Shown: positions 42,497-50,982 of the stretch, piece by piece | How positions within the stretch are numbered: position 1 is the stretch's first letter | Layout of the letters: the number at the start of each line of letters is the position of its first letter | Assembly: GCA_004556755.1 (NCBI GenBank) | Contig: SFFW01000001.1 | Coordinates: forward strand, 1 to 64,000 | Direction: 5' to 3' | From: Clostridiales bacterium | GTDB taxonomy: Bacteria; Bacillota; Clostridia; Oscillospirales; Oscillospiraceae | Length of the DNA: 64,000 nucleotides | Program-made: the position numbers and the translations under genes | The notes under the pieces: model-generated | Database searches by the model: none | Told to the model about the DNA's origin: nothing | The model's input: only the letters and a program-made list of their open reading frames with translations

Positions 42497-43224
42497 CACA
42501 GCACCCCTTTGTCAGAAAGAATCTTCGCGGCAAGGTAAACGTCCCTCGAAGTGGTAAGCTTTATGTTGTCCGGCTCACCGTCGATAACGCAGACCTTGAC
42601 GCCGACAAGCTCCGCTGCGGAGCAGTCGTCGGTGATGTGAAGCTGCTTTTCGACGGCTTTGGTGAGAGCGCCCTTGATTATGTCGGCGGAAAACGCCTGC
42701 GGCGTCTGAATAAGCGCAACGTACTCCCTGTTCGGAGTCTGCTGCACGACGCCCTTTGCGTTCAAAATGCGGACGGTGTCCGTTGCCTTGACTGCGGGGG
42801 CGACCGCAAGATTGGTCTCAGCGGCAAGGATCACACGCTCTATAAGACTGCTGCTGACAAGCGGACGTGCAGCGTCGTGTATTGCGATGATGTCAATATC
42901 CTCTCCGACCTGCGACACACCGGCAAGTGCGGATTCCGCTCTCGTCCGACCGCCGCAAACCACCTTAGATGCCTTGCTTATGCCGTATTTGCTGCAAATA
43001 TCGGCGATCTCCTGGAGCTTATCAAGCTTTGTGACGACAAGTATCTCGTCTATTGCCTCCGTCTGCTCAAACGCAAGAAGCGTCCTTGCGATAACAGGTA
43101 TACCGCCGAGGTCTATAAGTATCTTATCTCGTCCCATACGGCTGGAGTTGCCGGCGGCGACGATGACGGCGGCACAGCGCCGACGAGTGGATTTAGGCTT
43201 AAAAATTTTATCAAAAACAGACAT
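42496..43224 (-). CDS. ispD: 2-C-methyl-D-erythritol 4-phosphate cytidylyltransferase
   Basis: 242 residues; nucleotide-binding AAVIVAAGNSSRMGRDKI, then HDAARPLVSSSLIERVI and QTPQAFSADIIKGAL. MEP pathway step three. Nine bases after carD, coupled to ispF. Confidence 0.96.
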   Translation of the reverse strand: MSVFDKIFKPKSTRRRCAAVIVAAGNSSRMGRDKILIDLGGIPVIARTLLAFEQTEAIDEILVVTKLDKLQEIADICSKYGISKASKVVCGGRTRAESALAGVSQVGEDIDIIAIHDAARPLVSSSLIERVILAAETNLAVAPAVKATDTVRILNAKGVVQQTPNREYVALIQTPQAFSADIIKGALTKAVEKQLHITDDCSAAELVGVKVCVIDGEPDNIKLTTSRDVYLAAKILSDKGVL

Positions 43225-43233
43225 ACAAACCTC

Positions 43234-43710
43234 TCATGCCATTGCAGCGTCAAGAATACTTTCGATTTGTGCGGAGCTTACGTCAAGCGAAATGACAAGC
43301 TCGGAAATGAGTATCTGCTTTGCGGAGCGAAGCATTTTGCGCTCACCCGACGAAAGACCCCGTTCCTTGTCACGGCACATAAGACCTTTAACAACGCTTG
43401 CGACCTCGTACAGATCGCCGCTTTTTATTTTGACCATGTTTTCCCGATAGCGCTTGTTCCAATTCTGCGTCAGCGAGACTTCAATATCCGAAAAGGTGTC
43501 CAGCACCGCCTTTGCACCGCTGCTTTCGATTATCGGTCTGACGCCAATATCCTCACAGCCCAAGACCGGAACGAGGACACGCATACCTTCCGAAGGAAGG
43601 CGAAGAACATAATATTCCCTTTCGGCGCCATTGATCTTCTTCGTTATTAAACTATCAATAACGCCGGCACCGTGCATGGGATGAGCAATATAATCACCGA
43701 CAGCGAACAA
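43234..43710 (-). CDS. carD: CarD/CdnL-type RNA polymerase-binding regulator
   Basis: 158 residues. N-terminal Tudor-like RNAP-interaction domain (FAVGDYIAHPMHGAGVIDSL, EYYVLRLPSEGMRVLVPV) and a helical C-terminal domain (KRYRENMVKIKSGDLYEVAS, LSSGERKMLRSAKQIL). CarD stabilises open complexes at ribosomal and stress promoters. First gene of carD-ispD-ispF. Confidence 0.93.
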   Translation of the reverse strand: MFAVGDYIAHPMHGAGVIDSLITKKINGAEREYYVLRLPSEGMRVLVPVLGCEDIGVRPIIESSGAKAVLDTFSDIEVSLTQNWNKRYRENMVKIKSGDLYEVASVVKGLMCRDKERGLSSGERKMLRSAKQILISELVISLDVSSAQIESILDAAMA

Positions 43711-43758
43711 ACCGACACCTCCTGAATTTGATTACAAATACAAGTCATTTCATGTATT

Positions 43759-43787
43759 ATTATACACAAACCATTAAATTTTTTCAA
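43759..43787 (-). promoter_or_regulatory. Promoter of carD-ispD-ispF
   Basis: Minus strand TTGAAA (43787-43782), exactly 17 bases, TATAAT (43764-43759). Confidence 0.75.
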
Positions 43788-43807
43788 GGGTCAGACTGAA
43801 TTTTTGT

Positions 43808-43853
43808 TGATAAATAAAGAAAAATTACCCGTCGACATTATCGACGGGTAATT
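43808..43853 (-). terminator. Terminator after ispH-S1
   Basis: AATTACCCGTCGA (minus 43853-43841) pairs perfectly with its complement at 43835-43823, CATTA/TAATG loop, followed by TTTTTCTTTATTT. Confidence 0.85.
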
Positions 43854-43871
43854 ACATTTAGTTAAATGAGA

Positions 43872-45905
43872 TCAATGAACGTCTGCGTCGCCGACGGCTT
43901 CGCCGTTCTCAGACACTTCGTATACGACTGCCTCTTCGTCATCGCTTTCGGCTGCGGGAGCGACCTCTGCGGGTGCCGGCTCGCTGAGCGCACGGATGGA
44001 GAGGGAGATCTTCTGCTTCTCATTGTCGATAGCGGTGATCTTTGCCTCGACCATGTCGCCGACGGACAGAACTTCTTCGGGCTTGCCGATGCGGCGGTTT
44101 GCGATCTGGGAAATGTGGATGAGACCGTCAACACCGGGGATGACCTCTGCAAATGCGCCGAAGGGCATGAGCTTTACGATCTTGACCTCTGCGGTGGAGC
44201 CGACTTCGTAAGCGGAAGTGAACTTGACCCAAGGATTCTCTGCGGGATCCTTGTAGCCGAGGGAGATCTTGCGCTTTTCCTTGTCAAAGCCGATGACGTA
44301 TACATCGACCTCGTCGCCGACGGAGAACATCTCTGCAGGGTTCTTAATGCGGTTCCAGCTCATTTCGGAAACGTGGACCATGCCGTCGATGCCGCCGATG
44401 TCGACGAATGCACCGTAGCTGGTCATGGACTTCACGACACCGTGGTACTTTGCCCCGACTTCGATCTCGTTCCAAATTGCCTCGGCACGCTCACGGCGTT
44501 CCTTCTGCATAACGGCACGGATGGAGCCGACAACACGCTTGCGGGCACGGTTGAACTCGGTGATCTTGACACGAACCTTCTGCTTGAGGAGCTGAGCCAT
44601 GTCGGCTTCCTTGGGCAGACCGCTCTGGGATGCGGGAACGAATACACGAACGCCCTTTACGGAGACGACAACGCCGCCCTTGTTGATCTCGGAGACGGTG
44701 CCTTCGAGAACGCCGCCGTTTTCGGAAGCTTCCTCAACGTCAGTCCAGCTCTTTGCAGCGTCAAGACGCTTCTTGGAGAGCATTACGGTGCCTTCAACGT
44801 CGTTCACACGGACAACGACTGCCTCGATGGTGTCGCCGACTTTGACAGCGTCTTCGACCTTGATGCCGTCATCGGTAAATTCCGTAGTGGGAATGAAGCC
44901 GGAATACTTGGTGCCGATGTCAACACTGATTTCGGTGTTGGTTATGGCAACGACGGTGCCGGTTACCTTATCTCCATTATATATAGTTTTGATGCTTTCC
45001 TCCAGCATTTCGTCAAAGGATTTCTCCTTTACATCTACTGTGGTTTCATCAATTTTAATTTCTTCGCTCATCTTATTACTTACCTCCTTAATTATCCATG
45101 ACGGAGCGGATGCTCCGGCGGTAACGCCGACGGTGTCGACCGATGCCAGCCTGTCCATGTCAAGCTCGCCTGCGTTGTTGACGAACTGTACATTGTCGCA
45201 TATCCTGCTGCAAATCTCCGCAAGATGTACGCTGTTGGCACTGTGCTTTCCGCCTATTACTACCATTGCATCACATTCGGCCGATAATTTTGTAGCCTCA
45301 TCCTGCCGCATGGACGTCGCACCACATATTGTATCAAAGATTTCTACGTTTGTACACATTTTTTTTAAGAAATTCGCACATTCGGTAAAATTACTCCGAG
45401 TTTGGGTGGTCTGTATGACCATAGTTATCGGTTTTACTGAAAATGTCGGGTCATTCTTAAAAAGATTTTCAAGCTCGGACAAGTTTTCGCACAGTGCGTG
45501 TTCCCCGCACCAGCCGCAGATCGCCTCGACCTCCGGGTGATTTCTCATTCCGATTATCAGCACGAAGCGTCCCTGCTCGGTTGCTTTGGCGACTATCATG
45601 TGGATGCGCTTTACCTTCGGGCAGGTGGCGTCCGTGATCCTTGCGCTGCGCTGCGCAAGCTTGTCGTATATTTCCTTGGAAACGCCGTGCGACCTTATTA
45701 TGACACGCTCACCCTCAGGCAGCTCCTCCGGAGAGTTTATGAGCTTCATTCCCATGGAGGCAAGCCTGTTTACAACATCGTCGTTATGTATGAGCTGCCC
45801 GAGGGAATACGCCTCCCCCTCTTTCAGAAGCTCCTGCGCCATATCGACGCTCCGGCTCACGCCGAAGCAGAAGCCTGCACTCTTGGCTACTATAATCTTT
45901 TTCAT
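43872..45905 (-). CDS. ispH: Fused IspH (HMBPP reductase) and S1-domain ribosomal protein
   Basis: 677 residues from ATG 45905, which overlaps the cmk stop. Residues 1-280 are IspH: [4Fe-4S] cysteines 13, 95 and 194 (AGFCFGV, DATCPKVK, TICGATS) and HPEVEAICGWCG; it makes IPP and DMAPP. An acidic linker leads to four S1 domains starting near 309, 390, 478 and 563 (SYGAFVDIGGIDGMVHVSEM is the clearest). The fusion is known in clostridia. One open frame with no internal stop; MSEEIKIDE at the joint could permit separate S1 initiation. Confidence 0.95.
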   Translation of the reverse strand: MKKIIVAKSAGFCFGVSRSVDMAQELLKEGEAYSLGQLIHNDDVVNRLASMGMKLINSPEELPEGERVIIRSHGVSKEIYDKLAQRSARITDATCPKVKRIHMIVAKATEQGRFVLIIGMRNHPEVEAICGWCGEHALCENLSELENLFKNDPTFSVKPITMVIQTTQTRSNFTECANFLKKMCTNVEIFDTICGATSMRQDEATKLSAECDAMVVIGGKHSANSVHLAEICSRICDNVQFVNNAGELDMDRLASVDTVGVTAGASAPSWIIKEVSNKMSEEIKIDETTVDVKEKSFDEMLEESIKTIYNGDKVTGTVVAITNTEISVDIGTKYSGFIPTTEFTDDGIKVEDAVKVGDTIEAVVVRVNDVEGTVMLSKKRLDAAKSWTDVEEASENGGVLEGTVSEINKGGVVVSVKGVRVFVPASQSGLPKEADMAQLLKQKVRVKITEFNRARKRVVGSIRAVMQKERRERAEAIWNEIEVGAKYHGVVKSMTSYGAFVDIGGIDGMVHVSEMSWNRIKNPAEMFSVGDEVDVYVIGFDKEKRKISLGYKDPAENPWVKFTSAYEVGSTAEVKIVKLMPFGAFAEVIPGVDGLIHISQIANRRIGKPEEVLSVGDMVEAKITAIDNEKQKISLSIRALSEPAPAEVAPAAESDDEEAVVYEVSENGEAVGDADVH

Positions 45906-46585
45906 GCCGTGACCGCCTTTGCTCCGGTCCTTTCGGCAATGAGTCTGCACACGGCGTCGATGCTTTCCTCAAGCGTTAGGCTTCCGGTGTCAAGCAGCAC
46001 GGCATCGGCTGCGGCGACAAGTGGTGCCGCCTTGCGCTCGGTGTCTTGCTCGTCACGCTTTTTCATGTCCGCAAGAACTTCCTCAAAGGAATCGGTTATG
46101 CCTTTTGCCTGAAGCTCCTTCCAACGCCGCTGCGCTCTGGCTTCAGCGCTGGCGGTAAGGAATATCTTAAGGTCGGCGTTCGGAAGTATGACCGTTCCTA
46201 TATCTCTGCCGTCCATGATGACGTTATGCTTCCTTGCAAGGTCACGCTGCATATCGGTCAGGTAGTCTCTGACGTGCTGCATTGCGGAAACGTTCGAGGC
46301 GCACATCGAGACCTCCGGCAGACGTATCTCCTTAGACACGTCCTTTCCGTCGAGGAACATCCGCTGCTCCCCGTCGATGTATTTAAGCTCGATATTCAGC
46401 GTCGGCAAAACGGCTTCCACCGCCGTCGGGTCCTTTGTGTCGGCTCCGGCGTTCATCGCCGCAAGACCTATCGTCCGATATATGGCGCCGGTGTCAACAT
46501 ACACAAATCCGAAGCGCTTTGCCGCACTTCTTGCAACGGTGCTTTTTCCGGCTCCGCTCGGTCCGTCGATTGCAATTGAAATCAT
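45902..46585 (-). CDS. cmk: Cytidylate kinase
   Basis: 227 residues from ATG 46585 (AGGA six bases upstream). P-loop DGPSGAGKSTVARSAA, VDTGAIYRTIGLAA, and MDGRDIGTVILPNADLKIFL. Phosphorylates CMP/dCMP. cmk next to ispH-S1 mirrors the cmk-rpsA order of many bacteria. Confidence 0.96.
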   Translation of the reverse strand: MISIAIDGPSGAGKSTVARSAAKRFGFVYVDTGAIYRTIGLAAMNAGADTKDPTAVEAVLPTLNIELKYIDGEQRMFLDGKDVSKEIRLPEVSMCASNVSAMQHVRDYLTDMQRDLARKHNVIMDGRDIGTVILPNADLKIFLTASAEARAQRRWKELQAKGITDSFEEVLADMKKRDEQDTERKAAPLVAAADAVLLDTGSLTLEESIDAVCRLIAERTGAKAVTA

Positions 46586-46596
46586 GTTCGATCCTT

Positions 46597-47826
46597 TCAA
46601 AGTGAATTACCTGCCGTATATCCGGTCGCCCACGCTATTTGCAGGTTGAAGCCGCCCGTGTATGCGTCGAGGTCAAGCACCTCGCCCGCAAAGTACAGAC
46701 CCGACACGAGCTTTGACTCCATGGTGCGGGGATTGACCTCCTTTGTCGAAACGCCGCCGGAGGTGACTATCGCTTCGGTGACGGGTCTTGTCCCGCACAC
46801 CGAAACGGGAAACGCTTTAAAAAGCCGCAAAAGCGCATGGCGCTGCTCCCTTGTTATGGAGTTTACCTTCGTGTCCGGGTCAATGCCGGACAGCTTTATA
46901 AGAACGGGGATCATCGCTCTCCCGGCAAGGTCGCCGAGAGCGTTTGCAAAGTCCCGGTTTATGTACTTTTCAAAGTCACGCAAAAGCCTTGCGTCGAGCT
47001 TCTTTTCGTCGAGCGCAGGCTTTAAGTCTATCTCCAAGCGATATTTGCACTCGCCGAAGCGCCGCATATGCGCACTTGCGGAAAGCACCAAGGGTCCGCT
47101 CACGCCGAAGTGCGTGAACAGCATTTCGCCCTGCTCGTAATAAACGAGCTTATCGTCCTCAAAAGCTGACAGAGCAACGTTTTTCAGCGAAAATCCCTGC
47201 ATCTCGGCGCAGTATTCGTCGTCGCTCTCAAGCGGTACGAGCGACGCTTTTGCAGGGATCACGGTGTGTCCGAGAGCCTTTGCGGCTTCAAAGCCCCAGC
47301 CTGTAGAGCCGGTGAGCGGATATGACAGTCCGCCGGTGCATATGACCGTTTTTTCGCATTCGATAACACCGTTTTCCGTTTTTACGCCGACGACCACACC
47401 GTTTTCCGTAAGTACCTTTAAAGCGCTGCACTTTTCTATCCTGACACCGCTGCGCTTCATATACGCTATGAGCGCTGCGGCAACGTCGTTTGCGTTGTCG
47501 GAAACGGGAAATACACGATTCCCCCGCTCCGTTTTGAGCTTTACGCCGAGGCGTTCAAAAAGCTCCATTGTCGAAGCCGGAGGAAACTTGTTCAGCGCAC
47601 TGTACAGAAATCTGCCGTCGCCGGGAATATTGCGCATCATTTCCTTAACGTCGCAATTATTCGTGACGTTGCATCTGCCCTTGCCCGTTATTCTAAGCTT
47701 TCGCCCAAGTATCCTTTGCGGCTCAAGCAGTATGATGTCAAGCCCTCTTTCGGCTGCAACGGCGCTGCACAGCATACCGGAGGGACCGCCGCCGATAACA
47801 ACCGCATCAGCTTTGAGGTGATTCAT
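46597..47826 (-). CDS. BaiN/HI0933-family flavoprotein oxidoreductase
   Basis: 409 residues from ATG 47826 (GGAG ten bases upstream). FAD Rossmann motif VIGGGPSGMLCSAVAAERG, then GRKLRITGKGRCNVTNNC, CTGGLSYPLTGSTGWGF, TVTSGGVSTKE-like region and C-terminal GLYFAGEVLDLDAYTGGFNL. Family members reduce bile-acid-like or unknown substrates; many are housekeeping and uncharacterised. Overlaps the RpiR gene by 20 bases. Confidence 0.9.
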   Translation of the reverse strand: MNHLKADAVVIGGGPSGMLCSAVAAERGLDIILLEPQRILGRKLRITGKGRCNVTNNCDVKEMMRNIPGDGRFLYSALNKFPPASTMELFERLGVKLKTERGNRVFPVSDNANDVAAALIAYMKRSGVRIEKCSALKVLTENGVVVGVKTENGVIECEKTVICTGGLSYPLTGSTGWGFEAAKALGHTVIPAKASLVPLESDDEYCAEMQGFSLKNVALSAFEDDKLVYYEQGEMLFTHFGVSGPLVLSASAHMRRFGECKYRLEIDLKPALDEKKLDARLLRDFEKYINRDFANALGDLAGRAMIPVLIKLSGIDPDTKVNSITREQRHALLRLFKAFPVSVCGTRPVTEAIVTSGGVSTKEVNPRTMESKLVSGLYFAGEVLDLDAYTGGFNLQIAWATGYTAGNSL

Positions 47827-48670
47827 AAACGTCATGCTCCGTCCATATGTTTTCAAGCTTTTCAAATATACTGACGACACCCTCTCTGTTGCGCTTTCCA
47901 ACGGCAACTATGATGGCGTTCATCAGGCTCATCGGCGCAACGAGAGAATCTACAAACGAGACCATGTCGCTCTTTGCATACATGCAAATGTCGGCAATTG
48001 AGCTGAAGGGCGATGCAGGACTGTCGGTTATGGCGATAGTCTTTGCCCTCATCTCCTTTGCGAAAAGGAGTCCGTCCACCGTGTGACTGGAGTATCGGGG
48101 GAAGCTGATGCATATGACAGTGTCCCCCTCGCCCACTCTGATGAGCTGTTCATATATTTCGCTCGCCGCCGTGTTGTTGATGACGACGACGTTGTCACGC
48201 AGAAGGTTCAGATACAGACCGAGAAAGCTCGCAAGAGCAGTCGAGGTACGCATGCCCATAATATATACCTTCTTTGCGTTTACTATGGAGTCTATGCAAT
48301 TATCAAAGCTGTCTTTATCAAACTCCTCCATGGTGGCTTGAAGGTTCTGCACGTCGCTTCCGACGACGGATTTAAACAGCTCCTTATCGTCTATCATGCT
48401 CTTTGCGACTTCTATACGCTGGACCGCCGTGAGCCTGTTGCGTATCATCTCCTGCAAAGCCTTGCGCATTGCGGGGTAGCCGTCGTAACCGAGCTCGGTC
48501 GCAAAGCGGACGACCGTCGATTCACTGACACCGACGATCTTGCCCAGCTTTCCGGCAGTCATAAAAGCGGCTTTGTCATAGTTTGCGGATATAAATTTAG
48601 CGATCGTGCGCTGACCCTTTGAAAGTTTGCCGCTGTAGCTCGACAGCTTGGCAAGAAGATCGTTTTCCAC
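47807..48670 (-). CDS. MurR/RpiR-family transcriptional regulator
   Basis: About 287 residues. N-terminal HTH (LSKGQRTIAKFISANYDKAA ... GVSESTVVRFATELGYDGYP) and a C-terminal SIS sugar-phosphate domain (KKVYIMGMRTSTALASF, DTVICISFPRYSSHTVD). I prefer GTG 48670 with GGAG nine bases upstream; ATG 48685 has no site. No sugar gene is adjacent, so the ligand is unknown. A perfect inverted repeat overlaps its promoter, suggesting self-control. Confidence 0.88.
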   Translation of the reverse strand: MENDLLAKLSSYSGKLSKGQRTIAKFISANYDKAAFMTAGKLGKIVGVSESTVVRFATELGYDGYPAMRKALQEMIRNRLTAVQRIEVAKSMIDDKELFKSVVGSDVQNLQATMEEFDKDSFDNCIDSIVNAKKVYIMGMRTSTALASFLGLYLNLLRDNVVVINNTAASEIYEQLIRVGEGDTVICISFPRYSSHTVDGLLFAKEMRAKTIAITDSPASPFSSIADICMYAKSDMVSFVDSLVAPMSLMNAIIVAVGKRNREGVVSIFEKLENIWTEHDVYESPQS

Positions 48671-48700
48671 GATTATCATCTCCATATAAAGGATAGCTAC

Positions 48701-48728
48701 ATTTTACTATTTAAATCGAAAATTGCAA
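48701..48728 (-). promoter_or_regulatory. Promoter of the rpiR-cmk-ispH operon
   Basis: Minus strand TTGCAA (48728-48723), 16 bases, TAAAAT (48706-48701). The -35 hexamer lies within the inverted repeat. Confidence 0.45.
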
Positions 48729-48746
48729 GATATTTTTGCAATTTTC
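48718..48746. promoter_or_regulatory. Inverted-repeat operator upstream of the RpiR regulator
   Basis: GAAAATTGCAA (48718-48728), seven bases, TTGCAATTTTC (48736-48746): an 11-base perfect inverted repeat over the -35. Further TGCAAA/TTGCAA half-sites follow to about 48763. No T-run, so it is not a terminator. Confidence 0.55.
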
Positions 48747-48782
48747 AATATGCAAACTTGCAAAATATACATAATGCCGAAT

Positions 48783-49487
48783 TTATTTCAGCATCTCGAC
48801 CTCGGCTTCGGTCAAATAGCGCCACTTGCCGACTGGAAGGTCTGAAAGCTCCAGTCCGCTCTCGGAAATTCGTACAAGTCTTGTGAGCTTCAGTCCTGCC
48901 TGCTCGCACATTTTTCTTATCTGACGGTTCCTGCCCTCGTGGATCGTAACGTCGAGGAGCGTTGTGTTTTTGTCGCTTTTAACGACGACGACCTCAGCCG
49001 GGCGTATACGGTAGCCGCCTATGAGAAGCGGCGAGCGCATGACGGAGAGCGCTCTGTCGCTGCATTCGCCGGAGATCGTGAGCCTGTAGGTCTTGCACTT
49101 TTCGCCTGACGGGTGCATGAGTCTGTTTGCAAAGTCGCCGTCGTCGGTCATTATGAGCAGACCTTCGGAGTACATATCCAGTCTACCGACCGGGTAAACA
49201 CGCTTTCCGACGGACGAGACAAGCTCCGCAACACAGGGTCTCCCCTTTTCGTCGCTAAGACTCGTAATATAACCTCTCGGCTTGTTCAGCATTATGTACG
49301 TCTTGCGCCCCTGAGCGGAAATGCGCTTTCCGCCGACCTCGATCACATCGGTCTCCGGGTCGGCGGAGTCGCCGAGGCTTGCGGTGACCCCGTTTATTTT
49401 TACGAGTCCCTCGCTTATCATGCGCTCCCCCGCTCTGCGGGACGCAAGCCCCGATGCCGAGATTATTTTTTGTATTCGTTCTTTCAT
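48783..49487 (-). CDS. rluB: RluB/RsuA-family rRNA pseudouridine synthase
   Basis: 234 residues: S4 domain (ERIQKIISASGLASRRAGERMI) and catalytic domain with VYPVGRLDMYSEGLLIMTDD (catalytic Asp in GRLD) and HEGRNRQIRKMCEQAGL. Modifies ribosomal RNA; exact site not decidable. Nine bases after the carboxypeptidase gene. Confidence 0.92.
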   Translation of the reverse strand: MKERIQKIISASGLASRRAGERMISEGLVKINGVTASLGDSADPETDVIEVGGKRISAQGRKTYIMLNKPRGYITSLSDEKGRPCVAELVSSVGKRVYPVGRLDMYSEGLLIMTDDGDFANRLMHPSGEKCKTYRLTISGECSDRALSVMRSPLLIGGYRIRPAEVVVVKSDKNTTLLDVTIHEGRNRQIRKMCEQAGLKLTRLVRISESGLELSDLPVGKWRYLTEAEVEMLK

Positions 49488-49496
49488 TTTTTATAC

Positions 49497-50558
49497 CTAT
49501 TTATCGGTGCCGATCTTTGCCTCCGGCACGGCGTATACCATATTAGTCTCGGCTGCCAAGGTGCCGTTTATAAACACCATGAGCTTGCCCGCATAGCCGC
49601 CGTTCAGGATCGGCGCAAACACCAGCCTCGGAAGCTCAAGCCTAATACTTACGACATCGTTGCCGTCGGTCAGGACGGATATCTTTTCCTGCGGAACGGC
49701 TTTAATTTTCCCAAAGGTCGGCAGCACCGCCGGAATATTGGCATAGAAGCTGTCGGAATCGTAGACGGTGAGGCTGTATTTTGCAAACGCTTCGTCGTAA
49801 AGCTTCATATGGTCGTTCCAGTCGTCGGGTGCGCCTAAGGTCACGCATATGAGCCTCATTCCGTTGCGCTCGGCACAGCTCACAAGCGTGCGCCCGGACG
49901 CCATGGTATAGCCCGTTTTTACGCCGATGCAGCCTTCGCACTCCCAAAGCAGGCGGTTGTGGTTTATATAGCTCATCTCGCCGACGGTGTACGATTTTGT
50001 CGAGACGATCTTGCAAAACTCCTCATTTTTCATGCAGTAGCGGGTAAGCGTCGCAAGATCGCGTGCTGTCGAGTAATGCTCCTCCGCATCAAGTCCGTGC
50101 GGATTTTTAAAGGAGCTGTTATGCATTCCGAGTTCTGCCGCCTTTTCGTTCATCAGCTTTGCAAAACCCTCGATGCTTCCCGAACAGTGACAGGCAAGCG
50201 CCGTCGCCGCATCGTTGCCGGAAGTGAGCATCATGCCCATGAGAATGTCGTGCACCGTGTACATTTTCCCCGCAGCGAGATACATTGAAGAGCCTTCGAC
50301 ATAGCACCAGTCGGGGTTTATGATGACAAGCTCATCAAGGTCGCAATTTTCGATGACGAGTATTGCGGTCATTATTTTGGTGAGGCTTGCGATCAGCATT
50401 CTCTCGTCCGCATCGTCCTCATAAAGCACATCTCCGGTGTCGGCGCACATGACTATGGTGCTGTGAGAGGAAATGTCGTCACGCACGGCAAAAGCGTTTG
50501 GCGCAAGTGTCGTCAAAAGTATCGTTATTACGGCAAAAACCGCTGTCGCTTTACGCAT
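49497..50558 (-). CDS. D-alanyl-D-alanine carboxypeptidase (DacF-like)
   Basis: 353 residues from ATG 50558. Signal peptide (RKATAVFAVITILLTTLAPNAFA), then the serine-enzyme motifs SLTKIMTA (SxxK), SGNDAATALA (SxN) and VKTGYTMASGRTLV (KTG). It trims peptidoglycan stem peptides outside the membrane. Neighbours gerW and scpB point to a sporulation-type DacF. Its start codon lies in a perfect hairpin. Confidence 0.93.
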   Translation of the reverse strand: MRKATAVFAVITILLTTLAPNAFAVRDDISSHSTIVMCADTGDVLYEDDADERMLIASLTKIMTAILVIENCDLDELVIINPDWCYVEGSSMYLAAGKMYTVHDILMGMMLTSGNDAATALACHCSGSIEGFAKLMNEKAAELGMHNSSFKNPHGLDAEEHYSTARDLATLTRYCMKNEEFCKIVSTKSYTVGEMSYINHNRLLWECEGCIGVKTGYTMASGRTLVSCAERNGMRLICVTLGAPDDWNDHMKLYDEAFAKYSLTVYDSDSFYANIPAVLPTFGKIKAVPQEKISVLTDGNDVVSIRLELPRLVFAPILNGGYAGKLMVFINGTLAAETNMVYAVPEAKIGTDK

Positions 50559-50598
50559 AATAAGCACCGCCTTTTAAGTGTAAGGTAGTGCTTATTAT
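50557..50598 (-). promoter_or_regulatory. Hairpin covering the start codon of the carboxypeptidase gene
   Basis: ATAATAAGCAC (minus 50598-50588) pairs perfectly with GTGCTTATTAT (50567-50557), whose end includes AT of the ATG; the ribosome site AAAAGG lies in the 20-base loop. No T-run follows, so it looks translational. Confidence 0.55.
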
Positions 50599-50616
50599 TG
50601 CCTGCGGCGTACTAAA

Positions 50617-50982
50617 TTATTCCTTTTTGCTTATATACTGATCGACCTTGTCCATCACCTGCGGCGCAAGGTCAAGGATCCTGTCGACCGTGTTCTGTGC
50701 GGGAGGCAGGACGTTTACCATGCGGACGCTGTCGCCCTTCACCACAAGAAAGCCCATCGGTTCGATCTTGACACCGGCTGCGCTGCCTCCGCCGAAGCCC
50801 GCAGGGGTCTTGCCTGTGAGGTCACCGCCGCCTCCGCCGAAGCCGAAGCTGAGCTTTGAGACCGGGACGAGGGTAATGCCGTCGGGAGTTATAATGGGTT
50901 CCCCGACAATGTTGTTGACCTCGACCATGTTCTTTATGTTGCTCATGGTGGATTGCATCAGCTCGCTGAGTTTATTTTCCAT
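50617..50982 (-). CDS. gerW: Spore protein YtfJ/GerW
   Basis: 121 residues; VGEPIITPDGITLVPVSKLS and FGFGGGGG, GFGGGSAAGVKIEPMGFLVV are the family marks. GerW is needed for normal germination in B. subtilis. It overlaps the DUF2953 gene by 25 bases. Confidence 0.92.
   Translation of the reverse strand: MENKLSELMQSTMSNIKNMVEVNNIVGEPIITPDGITLVPVSKLSFGFGGGGGDLTGKTPAGFGGGSAAGVKIEPMGFLVVKGDSVRMVNVLPPAQNTVDRILDLAPQVMDKVDQYISKKE

Noticed and set aside
43866..45101. 411-codon plus-strand open frame opposite the S1 domains
   Set aside because: Shadow of the S1 repeats; no ribosome site and no recognisable domain.
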